Below, one piece after another: positions 15,959-24,887 of a stretch of DNA of 64,000 nt (positions are counted from its first letter, which is position 1; each line of letters begins with the position of its first letter). Source of the stretch: Alphaproteobacteria bacterium (GTDB lineage: Bacteria > Pseudomonadota > Alphaproteobacteria > Rhizobiales > Rhizobiaceae); NCBI GenBank assembly GCA_024742485.1, contig JANSYK010000003.1, positions 62,001-126,000 of the forward strand, read 5' to 3'. The notes beneath the pieces were generated by a model. It did no database searches and was not told the origin of the DNA. It worked only from the letters and a program-made list of their open reading frames with translations. Position numbers and translations under genes: made by a program.

Positions 15959-18208
15959 ATGCGAATGCCATGCCGGGCAGCCTTTCGATCACGTGTGCAC
16001 GGTTACGGTGTGATCGTTGCGGTGGCTTGCATGGTCATGACCCTGTGTTTGACCGCGCCGGCGCACGCGAAATCGGTGGCATTGCTGGTGGGTGTGTCCG
16101 ACTATGATGAAACGATTGGCCTTGCCGATCTGCGGGGACCCGTCAACGATGTCGTTCTGATGCGGGACGCCTTGTCATCAAAGGGCATCACGGATATTCG
16201 GCTGCTGGCCGACGGCATTGAAGGTGCGGCACGGCCAACCAAGGCCGCCATCATGAGTGCGCTCGCGCAGCTTGCGAACGAAGCCGAAACTGGTGATTTT
16301 TTCATTGTTCACTTGAGCGGTCATGGCACCCGGCAACCGGACAATAATGGCGACGAGGGCGATGGTTATGACGAGGTGTTTCTGCCCGCCGATGTGACTC
16401 GGGCGGAGCCTGGAACGCTCGAGATACCCAATGGCATCGTCGATGAGGAGATCGGCGAGGCCATTCGTGCCATTCGAGCGAAGGGTGCGGATGTCTGGTT
16501 CATCATGGATGCCTGTCATTCCGGCACGGGTCTGCGTGCCGGTGCCTTGAACACGGCTGACCGTTTTGTCGACCCTGCCCGGTTGGGTCTGCCAGACATT
16601 GCCGTCGGGGCCACAGCAACGGGCGGCGAGACGATCGTCGCCGATCGCGGCGAGCAGGTTGATGTGCCCGGTCGATTGATCGCTTTCTACTCCGCCCAGT
16701 CCGATGAACTGGCGCGGGAGGTCGATTTCGGCAGCGCCGATTCCGATGGCTCTGAAAACAACTGGTTTGGCCTGTTCACCGCCAAACTGGCCAATCGTAT
16801 CCAGACGGCGGGTGCGATTTCCTATCGGCAGCTCTTTCAGGATGTCATGGCCGATATGAACAGTACCAGCGTGCCTGGCGCGGCGAGGATGCAGACACCG
16901 TTCTGGGAAGGCACGCTGATCGACGCAGCCGTGCTTGGCGGGAGCGAGACCGTCGGTGTTCGCCAATATGCGATCAGGGACGACCTGCTCTCTGCAGGCC
17001 TTGTTCACGGCCTGACTCTGGGTACGATTGTCGAACTCGTCGCCGACTCTGCAGCCGGTTCGGACGATGCGGTGGGGTTTGCGCAGATCGAGGAAGTAAC
17101 GCCCCTGTCGTCTTTCATCCGACCGGTTGAGGACGACTGTGTGCCTGACTCAACGGCGCTGTGCAAGGCGAGCGGTCAGCTTCCGCCGGAGGCTCGTTTC
17201 GCCCGCATTGCGGCTGTTCCGGTGGAAACGACGATCGTCCTGTCGCCGATATTGGACCGCCATGGCGAAGCGGATCGCAGTGAGCCGCTTTTTTTGGAAG
17301 ACGACCATCCCATGGCAATCGTGTTGAAGGAGGCAATCTCGTCCGTCAATGCCGTTGGCGGCATGCGCTTCGAGACCAATCCAGCAAGCTATGACATCGA
17401 GATCAGCCTGGTTGACGGGGCCCTTTGGTTTGGCCACAACACCATGCTCGAGGGAGAACCGCTGGGTTTGTCCTGGACACCGGACAACGCTCCAGCGATG
17501 GACCTCGTCGCCGTCTTGTCCCGCATCGCCTATGCGGAAAGGTTCGCAGCGACCTTTACCTCGATCGCCGACAGTGGGTCGCTGCTCAATATGAGTCCTG
17601 TGCGCGTTGCCGCAACCCTGCGAAGTTCGGATCCGGAGCAGCTGGAGAGACCGGGAACAGCGGTTGATCCATTTCGCGAATGTGGCCGGATCATCCGACG
17701 CAACGCCTACACGCCTGAAAGCGACCTGCCGCTCTCAGCGGAAGTGAAGCAATGCGACATTGTCAGCATCGCCGCACGCGGCGAAATCGGCGGGGCGCGG
17801 GATGTCAACCGGATCCATATCGACTCCAATTTTTGCGTCCATGCGGAATATGCCCGCGTTGAAGACAGCCGTTCCAATGTTGCCATTGGCAGTGACATGA
17901 CCCTGTGTTCCGATTGTCCCGATGGGTACTCGGCTGGGGATGAGCGGGTGTTCATAGTGATTTCGGAGTTTCGGGAAAATGCCGATCAATTGAATCTGGA
18001 AGGCGTGGTGGAAAACTGTGCGGCCGATGGTGCAACCCGCAGCGCCGGTGCCCGTTCACTCAACGATCTCCTCAGCTCGGTCAGGAAACCGCCTGGAACG
18101 CGTGGCTCCATGGGCGGTTTCGCGACGGAGAAGGTCTGGGTTGAAAAACTGAATTGGCGCGTTGTCCCGCGCCGCGTGGCTTTGCAGGGGCTCGGCGAAA
18201 ACCCCTAG
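15959..18208 (+). CDS. Exported caspase family (C14) peptidase
   Basis: About 749 residues from ATG 15959, a start chosen for the signal peptide (GVIVAVACMVMTLCL ... APAHAK); ATG 15914 is also possible and neither has a strong ribosome site. The peptidase C14 domain spans about residues 35-300: ALLVGVSDYDE, then His122 in HLSGHGT and Cys186 in MDACHSGT, the catalytic dyad of metacaspase-type enzymes. The following 450 residues are of unknown fold and contain several Cys pairs (for example LCSDCPDG) consistent with disulfides outside the cytoplasm. A trypsin gene follows 48 nt downstream, suggesting one transcription unit and possibly a proteolytic cascade. Confidence 0.88.
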   Translation: MRMPCRAAFRSRVHGYGVIVAVACMVMTLCLTAPAHAKSVALLVGVSDYDETIGLADLRGPVNDVVLMRDALSSKGITDIRLLADGIEGAARPTKAAIMSALAQLANEAETGDFFIVHLSGHGTRQPDNNGDEGDGYDEVFLPADVTRAEPGTLEIPNGIVDEEIGEAIRAIRAKGADVWFIMDACHSGTGLRAGALNTADRFVDPARLGLPDIAVGATATGGETIVADRGEQVDVPGRLIAFYSAQSDELAREVDFGSADSDGSENNWFGLFTAKLANRIQTAGAISYRQLFQDVMADMNSTSVPGAARMQTPFWEGTLIDAAVLGGSETVGVRQYAIRDDLLSAGLVHGLTLGTIVELVADSAAGSDDAVGFAQIEEVTPLSSFIRPVEDDCVPDSTALCKASGQLPPEARFARIAAVPVETTIVLSPILDRHGEADRSEPLFLEDDHPMAIVLKEAISSVNAVGGMRFETNPASYDIEISLVDGALWFGHNTMLEGEPLGLSWTPDNAPAMDLVAVLSRIAYAERFAATFTSIADSGSLLNMSPVRVAATLRSSDPEQLERPGTAVDPFRECGRIIRRNAYTPESDLPLSAEVKQCDIVSIAARGEIGGARDVNRIHIDSNFCVHAEYARVEDSRSNVAIGSDMTLCSDCPDGYSAGDERVFIVISEFRENADQLNLEGVVENCAADGATRSAGARSLNDLLSSVRKPPGTRGSMGGFATEKVWVEKLNWRVVPRRVALQGLGENP

Positions 18209-18255
18209 CAACAATGTCTGAACCGATAACACAATCCGACACAGGGAACACGACC

Positions 18256-19326
18256 ATGAAATATTCGACCACAATATGCGCCGCCGCACTTTTGATCCTG
18301 TCCTCCTCGGCCTTTGCGCAAACGTCCAGTGTCAGCGGCGCACCGGTGCCAGCCGCACCGTCCCCCGGTGGCATGAGCATGATGGATTTTGTGACCGGTC
18401 AGATGCAGAAGGCCACATTGGTCGAGGCCGACGCCGCATCGTCCACCCGTATCTATGGTGGTCGGCCGGCAAAGCCAGGAGCCTGGCCGGCGCAGGTGGG
18501 GCTGCACGCGGCAAAACATGTTACCGACGAGTTGGAAAGTCTTTACCTGTCGCATTTTTGCGGCGGTTCCATCATCGCACGGCAGTGGATTTTGACTGCA
18601 GCCCATTGCGTCGTGGATCCGACCGGCAAGACTTTGGAGCCGGAAGAAATTCTGGTCCGCACCGGTTCGACGCGCATTGTCGAAGGCGATCTGAGGAAGG
18701 TCGTTCGCATCATTCCGCACGAAAACTACGATCCGATCCTGACCGACAATGACATCGCGCTTCTGCAGCTCGCAGAACCAATTCGGAACTCTTCCGGACC
18801 CGTTGGCGCCATTCCGGTGGCGCCGCAGGGGCAGGAGCCCCCGAAAGGCCCGTCCGTCGTGATTGGCTGGGGCAAGGATGACAACAACCGGATCGCGGTG
18901 GACCTGCTCGAAACCGATATTGACATCGTGGCGAATGAAACCTGCAATGAAGGTGTCAAAACCCATATGGTCCGCGCCCTTGCCGGACAGTTGATCTCAT
19001 TTGGTCTAAGAACCCAGGTTCCCGAACCGAAACTGGACGAGGCCTTTACGATCATCGTCAATTCCATGGGCAACATGATTACCGACAACATGATGTGCGC
19101 CGGTGTGCCGTCGGGCAAGAAGACATCTTGCCAAGGCGACAGCGGCGGACCGCTCATGGTCAAGCGACAGGACGGAAAGTGGATGCAGGTCGGCGTGGTG
19201 AGCTGGGGAGCAACGTCGGTCAACAATGCCGGCGAGGTCACCTGCGGGGTCGAGCAGACCTATGCGATCTACACACGGCTGTCCAACTACTTTGATTGGA
19301 TTTCCGGCCATATTCGCGGTCGATAG
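18256..19326 (+). CDS. Exported trypsin-like serine protease (S1)
   Basis: ATG 18256, preceded by GGGA, encodes 356 residues with a signal peptide (ALLILSSSAFAQ). The chymotrypsin-fold domain starts at IYGGRPAKPGAWPAQVGL, a mature-type I-x-G-G start that suggests zymogen activation after a pro-region of about 60 residues. The triad is complete: His117 in LTAAHC, Asp166 in DNDIALLQL and Ser296 in CQGDSGGPL. Cys pairs (HFCGGS/AAHC) are present. Zymogen activation next to an exported caspase makes a proteolytic relay plausible. The rhodanese gene follows 51 nt downstream on the same strand. Confidence 0.93.
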   Translation: MKYSTTICAAALLILSSSAFAQTSSVSGAPVPAAPSPGGMSMMDFVTGQMQKATLVEADAASSTRIYGGRPAKPGAWPAQVGLHAAKHVTDELESLYLSHFCGGSIIARQWILTAAHCVVDPTGKTLEPEEILVRTGSTRIVEGDLRKVVRIIPHENYDPILTDNDIALLQLAEPIRNSSGPVGAIPVAPQGQEPPKGPSVVIGWGKDDNNRIAVDLLETDIDIVANETCNEGVKTHMVRALAGQLISFGLRTQVPEPKLDEAFTIIVNSMGNMITDNMMCAGVPSGKKTSCQGDSGGPLMVKRQDGKWMQVGVVSWGATSVNNAGEVTCGVEQTYAIYTRLSNYFDWISGHIRGR

Positions 19327-19377
19327 AGCGCCTCTGTCGCCTGACATCCGATTGACCCCGTTTGCCTTGGAGGGATT

Positions 19378-20496
19378 ATGACGCCCGTACTGCAAAACCC
19401 GATGGAGAAGTCCGCGATCGACCGGAGAGTCGATAGTCCTCTGAAACAATCTGGCGTCGGGATTTTCCCGGCTCTGGTTCTGAGCTGCTTTCTTGCGACC
19501 GCCGCTTTTGCCAGCGACGGCTTTGATGATGGTTCCTTCGATGGCGCCGACCAGACGCCGGAGCAGGGGATGTCGCCCGAACCCGCGTCGGGCGGCGGGG
19601 GCGGTTTTGACGATGGTTCTTTCGATGATGGCGGAGCGCAAGACGGCACCACGCAGCCGCCGGCGCGCGATGACAGACAGGCCGGTGGTGATGGCTTTGA
19701 CGACGGTTCTTTCGACGATGGGGGGTCTTTTGATGACACAACCGAGCCGCCGAAGCGTGAGGAACGCCAGGCCGAAAGTGACGGGCTGGATGACGGATCA
19801 TTTGACGATGATGAGGTGGATGACAGACGCCAACCGGAGCGTCGCGAAGCATCGGGCGGAGAGGGTGAAGCCGGCGGTGGCGATGATTTTGTCGATGGCG
19901 GCGACTTCGATGACCCTGAAAAAGCCGATGATGGCGGCAGGGCCAGTCAGGATGATCAGGAGATAACCGAACTCGAACCGGACAGAAGAAAGTCCGGCGA
20001 CGATAAAATAGTGGACGATGTCACACCGGTGGACAAGGGTGTCCTTGCCTTTGAAACCCGCGATTTCGGCGTTCCGCCAACCAACCGGTTGCGTTCCTCG
20101 AACTTCCATGCGCCGACACCGACAAGTATTCCGGGCGGACGGGTGGTCACAACGGGTCAACTGGCCGGTGCCATGCAGCAAAATCAGCGCATGTTGGTGA
20201 TTGACGTTCTGGGCGGGCAATATGCATTACCGAACGCCTACAGCGCGCCGCCGATGGCAGAAGCAGGAAACTATCGCGACAGGGTCCAACAACAGACCAA
20301 TCAATGGCTCAATCAGATCACCGGCGGCAATCGTCAGGCGACCCTGGTGATCTATTGCAGCGATCCCCATTGCTGGTTGAGCTACAATGCCAGCTTGCGG
20401 GCGATCGCTGCCGGTTATTCCAATGTCTACTGGTATCGGGGCGGTTTGCAGGCCTGGAACATGGCCGGCCTGCCCCTGGCTTCCAGCGGATTTTGA
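19378..20496 (+). CDS. Exported rhodanese-domain protein with acidic repeats (CxxxxCW type)
   Basis: The 372-residue product starts at ATG 19378 behind GGAGGG. A signal or anchor (FPALVLSCFLATAAFA) is followed by a low-complexity acidic region (about residues 47-200) with four GFDDGSFDD-like units, then a rhodanese-like domain (about 240-370). The active loop holds Cys327 and Cys332 in YCSDPHCWLS, followed by RAIAAGYSNVYWYRGGLQAW. This resembles the PQQ-catabolism-associated CXXCW rhodanese family, here with four rather than two residues between the Cys. It is the last gene of the caspase-trypsin run and ends at a convergent terminator. Sulfur transfer or redox handling in the periplasm is possible; function is unproven. 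Confidence 0.8.
   Translation: MTPVLQNPMEKSAIDRRVDSPLKQSGVGIFPALVLSCFLATAAFASDGFDDGSFDGADQTPEQGMSPEPASGGGGGFDDGSFDDGGAQDGTTQPPARDDRQAGGDGFDDGSFDDGGSFDDTTEPPKREERQAESDGLDDGSFDDDEVDDRRQPERREASGGEGEAGGGDDFVDGGDFDDPEKADDGGRASQDDQEITELEPDRRKSGDDKIVDDVTPVDKGVLAFETRDFGVPPTNRLRSSNFHAPTPTSIPGGRVVTTGQLAGAMQQNQRMLVIDVLGGQYALPNAYSAPPMAEAGNYRDRVQQQTNQWLNQITGGNRQATLVIYCSDPHCWLSYNASLRAIAAGYSNVYWYRGGLQAWNMAGLPLASSGF
19603..19809 (+). repeat. Coding tandem repeat, about 90 bp units
   Basis: Within the rhodanese gene, residues 76-105, 106-135 and 136-144 repeat with a 30-residue period: each begins G-F/L-DDGSFDD and the first two continue to a P-P-x-R/K-x-D/E-x-R-Q-A block. A fourth, shorter copy lies at residues 48-55. 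The copies are imperfect, so the array is old or under selection for acidic composition. Confidence 0.7.
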
Positions 20497-20507
20497 GTCT
20501 ATGTCGA

Positions 20508-20538
20508 CAAACGCGCCTGCCATGATTTGGCGCGTTTG
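20508..20538. terminator. Bidirectional terminator between convergent genes
   Basis: CAAACGCGCC (20508-20517) and GGCGCGTTTG (20529-20538) form a perfect 10-bp stem with an 11-nt loop. The arm ends in T residues in both directions and it sits between two converging stop codons, the classic position for a shared terminator. Confidence 0.7.
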
Positions 20539-20564
20539 CGATCCGCATTGACTGCGAAGATGCG

Positions 20565-22442
20565 CTAAAGGGCGCTGATAAGCCTGACCTGAATGCGGTC
20601 GAACTCCTTGATCGCGTCCGACAACTGGTCATAGGGTTTGATGTCCGGATGGAGCCGCCGGACATTGTCACGGGTCTCCCCATATCGCCAGCCATCCAGT
20701 TCCCGGTCGATGCGCCAGGTCATGTGCTCCAGCTCTGACAGTTTCTCAAGCAGGTCGCCTTGCGAGAGCCGTTCCGCCGGAAGACTGGGAAGATTGCCAA
20801 GATCCTTCACCTGGAGGCCCGCGCTGAGCAGTTTGACCGGCACGTGATCGGCCGCCCTGCGACTGGCGATGCGATAGGTCTCCGACAATTCAGCCCATGG
20901 AAGCAATGTGGCATCTGTTGTCGATCGTCCTGGCTCATCGCCGGCCTGGATTTTCCGCTCCGTCCGGTAAGCCTCATGAACCTTCATGGCGATCTTTTCC
21001 CGTTCGCCGTCCAGATTGTCGATATGGCAGACCGATTCAATCCGCCCGAAGGGTTCAAAGGCGTCCGTCACGTCCCTGGTTGATGGCAGGTGATCGAGAT
21101 AGCCACCGTACCGCCGTGCCGTCCCACCCTCGAATTTTGCCATCATGATGTCGAGCGCCGACGGATCCTGAGACCAGGCATAGACCGGAGCGGACCAGAC
21201 CGCATGGCGCTTGCACCGGTCACGCAATGCCATGCCGCGCTGGATATTGTCATTGTGATGGCTGCCCGCGACGATGATTGCGGTCACCTGTCCATCGCAA
21301 GCATGATCGATCTGTTGAAGCAGGTCGGAGCCGGGAATATGGGCACCGATCGGAAGCCCATGCATGGCAATATCAAGTGCCCAGGCGAGCGGTTGGTCTG
21401 CTGGCGCATCGCGTCCATCGAGTCCGGCTTCAACCAGAGCGCCAAGTGCCTCGTTGCGTTCTTTCAAAACGCCGAGCATCTCCTCGACATCCTCGACGAT
21501 CCAGTCAATGCGTGGTTTATCCAGTCCGATCGCCGGTGAAATCCGCAGGAATTGCAGGACACACTCGACCGCCGTGTCGGAATGCCCGAGAACCACCAGA
21601 TGAACCCGTCGTTGTGACCGCATCATCGCCAGGTCGACAAAGGGAGTCCGCTCGATCAGCGCAATCGCGGTTTGGCGGGCGAAATTGAAGAAACGAATTT
21701 GCGTCGACGCGCCGCCCAGTTCAAGCAGGGTGTCATTGCGCTGCAGCTGATCAACCAGCCTGGCATTCTCGATGGTGACAAAAACGCTGAGGTCTTCATT
21801 GGCCTTCAGGCCGCGACTCTCCACAATGTCTTCGAGGATGGTCAGATTCCTCTCATCATCGCCGGAATTCACGACGATGCTTCGCGCATCCAGAATGCGG
21901 GCCGCGGACAGGGATGGGTTCAGCGTACCGAGCGAGGCGGCCATATAGAGCAAGCCACTGGCCCGGCACTGAAGCTTGGCCTCGGCGTCTGCTTTGATAT
22001 CGACAAGAACAATGTCCTTGTGATCCGCGTCGAGAAGCGACGTGGCGAATTTTTCCGAGGACGGATCATAGCCGACGATGATCGAATGTCCTTTCAGGAA
22101 CCGGATTTTGAACTTTTCGACTTCGTCCCTGAACAGCGCAAGCAGCACCGCCATGGTCGCCGCGAAGGAGGCAAGGCCGCCGCATAGGCGTGCAATCGTC
22201 AACAGCCAGCTATCGGTGCCCGCCGCAACTTTGAGCGTCGGAAAGAAGATACGAACAGTGATGGCCAGGCTGTCGAAGACCAGCTTGACCAGATAGGAAG
22301 CATAGGAGCCCTGGCTCTCGCTATAGGCTGAGACGTTGAGATTATGCTCGAGATTTCCGGCAAAACCGGTGACGATCGCAGCCAGGGCGACCCAGATGAA
22401 AACCCGGCTTAAGGTGGAGCCACTGGTCAGGTAGGAAAGCAT
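20565..22442 (-). CDS. Membrane protein with TrkA-N/RCK domains and C-terminal RyR domain
   Basis: 625 residues. Two or three N-terminal membrane segments (RVFIWVALAAIVTGFAG; ARLCGGLASFAATMAVLLAL) precede a Rossmann-like TrkA-N domain from about residue 115 (HSIIVGYDPSSEKFATSLLD) and a second one from about 283 (VHLVVLGHSDTAVECVLQFL). Residues about 569-615 match a ryanodine-receptor-type RyR domain (HMTWRIDRELDGWRYG ... LHPDIKPYDQL). The layout resembles ligand-gated K+ channels, but no TVGYG selectivity filter is present between the helices and the nucleotide-binding glycines are degenerate. It is divergent from the TIR-TPR gene 128 nt away. RyR domains occur in nucleotide-signal and conflict systems, so a ligand-gated membrane effector is a reasonable hypothesis. 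Confidence 0.8.
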   Translation of the reverse strand: MLSYLTSGSTLSRVFIWVALAAIVTGFAGNLEHNLNVSAYSESQGSYASYLVKLVFDSLAITVRIFFPTLKVAAGTDSWLLTIARLCGGLASFAATMAVLLALFRDEVEKFKIRFLKGHSIIVGYDPSSEKFATSLLDADHKDIVLVDIKADAEAKLQCRASGLLYMAASLGTLNPSLSAARILDARSIVVNSGDDERNLTILEDIVESRGLKANEDLSVFVTIENARLVDQLQRNDTLLELGGASTQIRFFNFARQTAIALIERTPFVDLAMMRSQRRVHLVVLGHSDTAVECVLQFLRISPAIGLDKPRIDWIVEDVEEMLGVLKERNEALGALVEAGLDGRDAPADQPLAWALDIAMHGLPIGAHIPGSDLLQQIDHACDGQVTAIIVAGSHHNDNIQRGMALRDRCKRHAVWSAPVYAWSQDPSALDIMMAKFEGGTARRYGGYLDHLPSTRDVTDAFEPFGRIESVCHIDNLDGEREKIAMKVHEAYRTERKIQAGDEPGRSTTDATLLPWAELSETYRIASRRAADHVPVKLLSAGLQVKDLGNLPSLPAERLSQGDLLEKLSELEHMTWRIDRELDGWRYGETRDNVRRLHPDIKPYDQLSDAIKEFDRIQVRLISAL

Positions 22443-22570
22443 AGGTTTTCCAGATCATGAAATGGGGCCTTTTTGCAAGGGCCATCTGCCCGTCTCATTT
22501 CAATATTGTGCCACCAACAGCACCTCACCGACCTTTCGATCCTATTGAAATCTGGCAACCATCCGGGTTT

Positions 22571-24808
22571 ATGGAAGGGATGAACAACGATACCAAAGAC
22601 GCGTCACCGGCACCGCTATCGGTATTCATATCCTACGCGCGCAAGGACATGCAGAAGGCCGACGCCATCGTCGCGGGTCTGGAGCAAAACGGATTCACGG
22701 TAACGATCGACCGGCGGGACCTGTCATTCGGCGAAGAATGGCAGGCGGAACTGGCCGATTTCATCCGTGAATCCGATACGGTGGTCTGGCTGGTCAGCCC
22801 GACATCAGTTGCGTCAAAGTGGTGCCGATGGGAACTTGGTGAAGTTCAGCGGCTGAGCAAGCGCCTCATACCGGTTGCCATAAGCCAGGTCGCTCCCGAC
22901 GAATTGCCGGAAGCACTCGGGCGTATTCATATCCTTCCAGTGGGCGAAGACTTCGCTATCGAACGCCACCTGAATGTGCTTGTCGAGACTCTCAACATGG
23001 ACCGGTCGTGGTTGAAACAGCACACAAGACTGGCTGACCGGGCACGGCAATGGTTGGACAAGAAAAAGTCCAGGGACCTGCTGCTGGTCCGCTCGGATCT
23101 TGCCGACGCCGAACAGTGGCGAGATCGTCAACCGAGAACGGCACCCGCACCGTCGGAAGAAATTCTCGATTTGATTTTGCAGAGCCGAAGGGCCCATGGG
23201 CGCCGGCTGAAAGTGCTGACGAGCATCTCCCTGACCATTGCCGTATGTGCCCTGGCCATATCAGCAGTGGCTGTATGGCAAAATCGCGTTGCCCAGACGG
23301 AGCGTGCCAGAGCGGAATCAACATTGCGCGCAGCGACCGGGGCGGCCAACAATCTCGTCTCCGATCTTGCTGTCAAATTCAAACAGACCAGCGTCCCGGG
23401 TCCGGTTGTGCGGTCGGTACTGGAGGAGGCGACCCAGCTTCAGGATCTGCTCAGCGAGAGTTTTCCCGGTGATGTCGCGCTTCAACGCAGTCGCGCGGCT
23501 GCGCTGACGGAACTTGGCGAAATTCATCTGGAACATGAGAACCTTTCAAAGGCAGCCGAGACACACCAGGAAGCATTGGATATCAGGCGGCGTTTGCAGT
23601 CGGATGAGGCCAATTCACAGACCCGCCGTGAAGTGCCGGTCAGCCTGAACCGGCTCGGCGACATCCGCTTGCGGCAGGGATCTGAACAGGGAGCCCTCGA
23701 TCTGTATGCCGAGGGGCTGGCACTATTGCGGTCGTTGTTGAATGAAGCCCCCGAGGATCCGCAATTGTGGCGGGATGTGTCCGTGAGCCTGGAAAAGATC
23801 GGAACCGTGAAATTGCGCAATGGCAACCTCACCGAGGCGCAGAGCGCCTTTGATGAAATGCTGGCCATCCGCACCCAGTTGATGGCGGATAACCCGACCG
23901 ATCAGGATGCCCGGGCGGATTTGTCAAACGCTTTGGAAAACATCGGTGACCTGGACCTGCAGCGAGGGCAACCCGTCAATGCGTTGAAATCGTTTCAGGA
24001 GGCCCTGGAATTGGCCCGCATGCTTGCCGAACAGGATGATGCCAATAGCAATTGGCAGCATTTGGTCGCGACAAAACTCAACAAGATCGGTGATGTCCGC
24101 CTGCGGCAAAATGAGGATTCCCTGGTGGCGTATGAAGAAAGCATCGTCATCATGCAAAATCTGGCATTGCAGGATCCCGGCAATGCACGGTGGCAACGCG
24201 ATCTTTTCGTCGGTCACAGCAAGACCGGTGATGCAAAACTGGCATCGGGAGATCGGTCCGGGGCGAGATCGAGCTATCAGGCCGGGTTAGAGGTCATGCA
24301 GGCGCTTGTCGACAGGGACAGTGCAAACACCCAGTGGCAACGAGACCTTTCCGTTGCTTTCGAACGGCTTGGCAATGTCCACTTTCAAACCAGGAACATG
24401 GATGATGCGCTGATTGCCTATCAGCAAAGCCTGGACATCAGGCGTCAATTGACGGCCATCGATGCGAACAATCTGAACTGGCAACGTGATCTGGCTGTCA
24501 GCCTCGGCAAGATGGGCGATGCGCGATATGGCGCCGGGAACGCTGAAGGCGCGATCGAGGCCTATCAGGAGGGTTTGCGGATCGAGCGTGCGTTGGCTGA
24601 AAGGATTGAAGCCAATGTGCAATGGAGGATCGACATCGCCATAAGCCTGGTCAAGCTGGCGGAACTGGGTGTCGAGCGCCAACAATACCGTGCCGAAGCG
24701 CTCGGCATCCTGAAGGAATTGCAATCCGCCGGAGCCCTGACGGCGCAACAGGAAAACCTCGTTCCGATGTTGGAAAACGCGCTGGCTAATGGCGCATCAG
24801 ATCGCTGA
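22571..24808 (+). CDS. TIR domain-TPR membrane protein
   Basis: About 745 residues from ATG 22571; ATG 22580 or an upstream start at 22457 are alternatives. The N-terminal TIR domain (about residues 15-140) begins LSVFISYARKD and carries the WCRWEL motif with Glu88 at the expected NAD-hydrolase position. A single membrane helix (LTSISLTIAVCALAISAVAVW) follows at about 215-235, then about 450 residues of TPR-like repeats with a recurring W-Q-R-D-L and L-x-K-x-GD pattern. The TIR part should face the cytoplasm. It is divergent from the RCK-RyR gene, suggesting co-regulation. TIR proteins with sensor repeats act as NAD-depleting effectors in bacterial immunity; catalysis here is inferred. Confidence 0.87.
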   Translation: MEGMNNDTKDASPAPLSVFISYARKDMQKADAIVAGLEQNGFTVTIDRRDLSFGEEWQAELADFIRESDTVVWLVSPTSVASKWCRWELGEVQRLSKRLIPVAISQVAPDELPEALGRIHILPVGEDFAIERHLNVLVETLNMDRSWLKQHTRLADRARQWLDKKKSRDLLLVRSDLADAEQWRDRQPRTAPAPSEEILDLILQSRRAHGRRLKVLTSISLTIAVCALAISAVAVWQNRVAQTERARAESTLRAATGAANNLVSDLAVKFKQTSVPGPVVRSVLEEATQLQDLLSESFPGDVALQRSRAAALTELGEIHLEHENLSKAAETHQEALDIRRRLQSDEANSQTRREVPVSLNRLGDIRLRQGSEQGALDLYAEGLALLRSLLNEAPEDPQLWRDVSVSLEKIGTVKLRNGNLTEAQSAFDEMLAIRTQLMADNPTDQDARADLSNALENIGDLDLQRGQPVNALKSFQEALELARMLAEQDDANSNWQHLVATKLNKIGDVRLRQNEDSLVAYEESIVIMQNLALQDPGNARWQRDLFVGHSKTGDAKLASGDRSGARSSYQAGLEVMQALVDRDSANTQWQRDLSVAFERLGNVHFQTRNMDDALIAYQQSLDIRRQLTAIDANNLNWQRDLAVSLGKMGDARYGAGNAEGAIEAYQEGLRIERALAERIEANVQWRIDIAISLVKLAELGVERQQYRAEALGILKELQSAGALTAQQENLVPMLENALANGASDR

Positions 24809-24820
24809 TCCGCTTCAGCT

Positions 24821-24837
24821 GGCGTTGTTTTAACGCC
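24821..24837 (+). terminator. Weak stem-loop after the TIR-TPR gene
   Basis: GGCGTT-GTTTT-AACGCC forms a 6-bp stem 12 nt after the stop codon. There is no long T-run after it, so termination strength is uncertain, but it separates the TIR-TPR gene from the next operon promoter. Confidence 0.35.
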
Positions 24838-24848
24838 GAATATCAGGC

Positions 24849-24887
24849 TTGACTCTGAAAGTGTTATTAATCAAATTGTAGATACTA
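24849..24887 (+). promoter_or_regulatory. Promoter and GntR-type operator of the pentose operon
   Basis: TTGACT (24849-24854) and TCAAAT (24871-24876), 16 nt apart, are a possible -35/-10 pair. Directly after it, TTGTAGATACTA (24876-24887) matches at 11 of 12 positions the reverse complement of the palindrome TTGTATCTACAA at 38031-38042, upstream of the gntR gene. It has the GT-N-TA-N-AC core typical of HutC-type GntR regulators. Binding here would overlap the -10 and start site and repress the operon. Confidence 0.55.
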
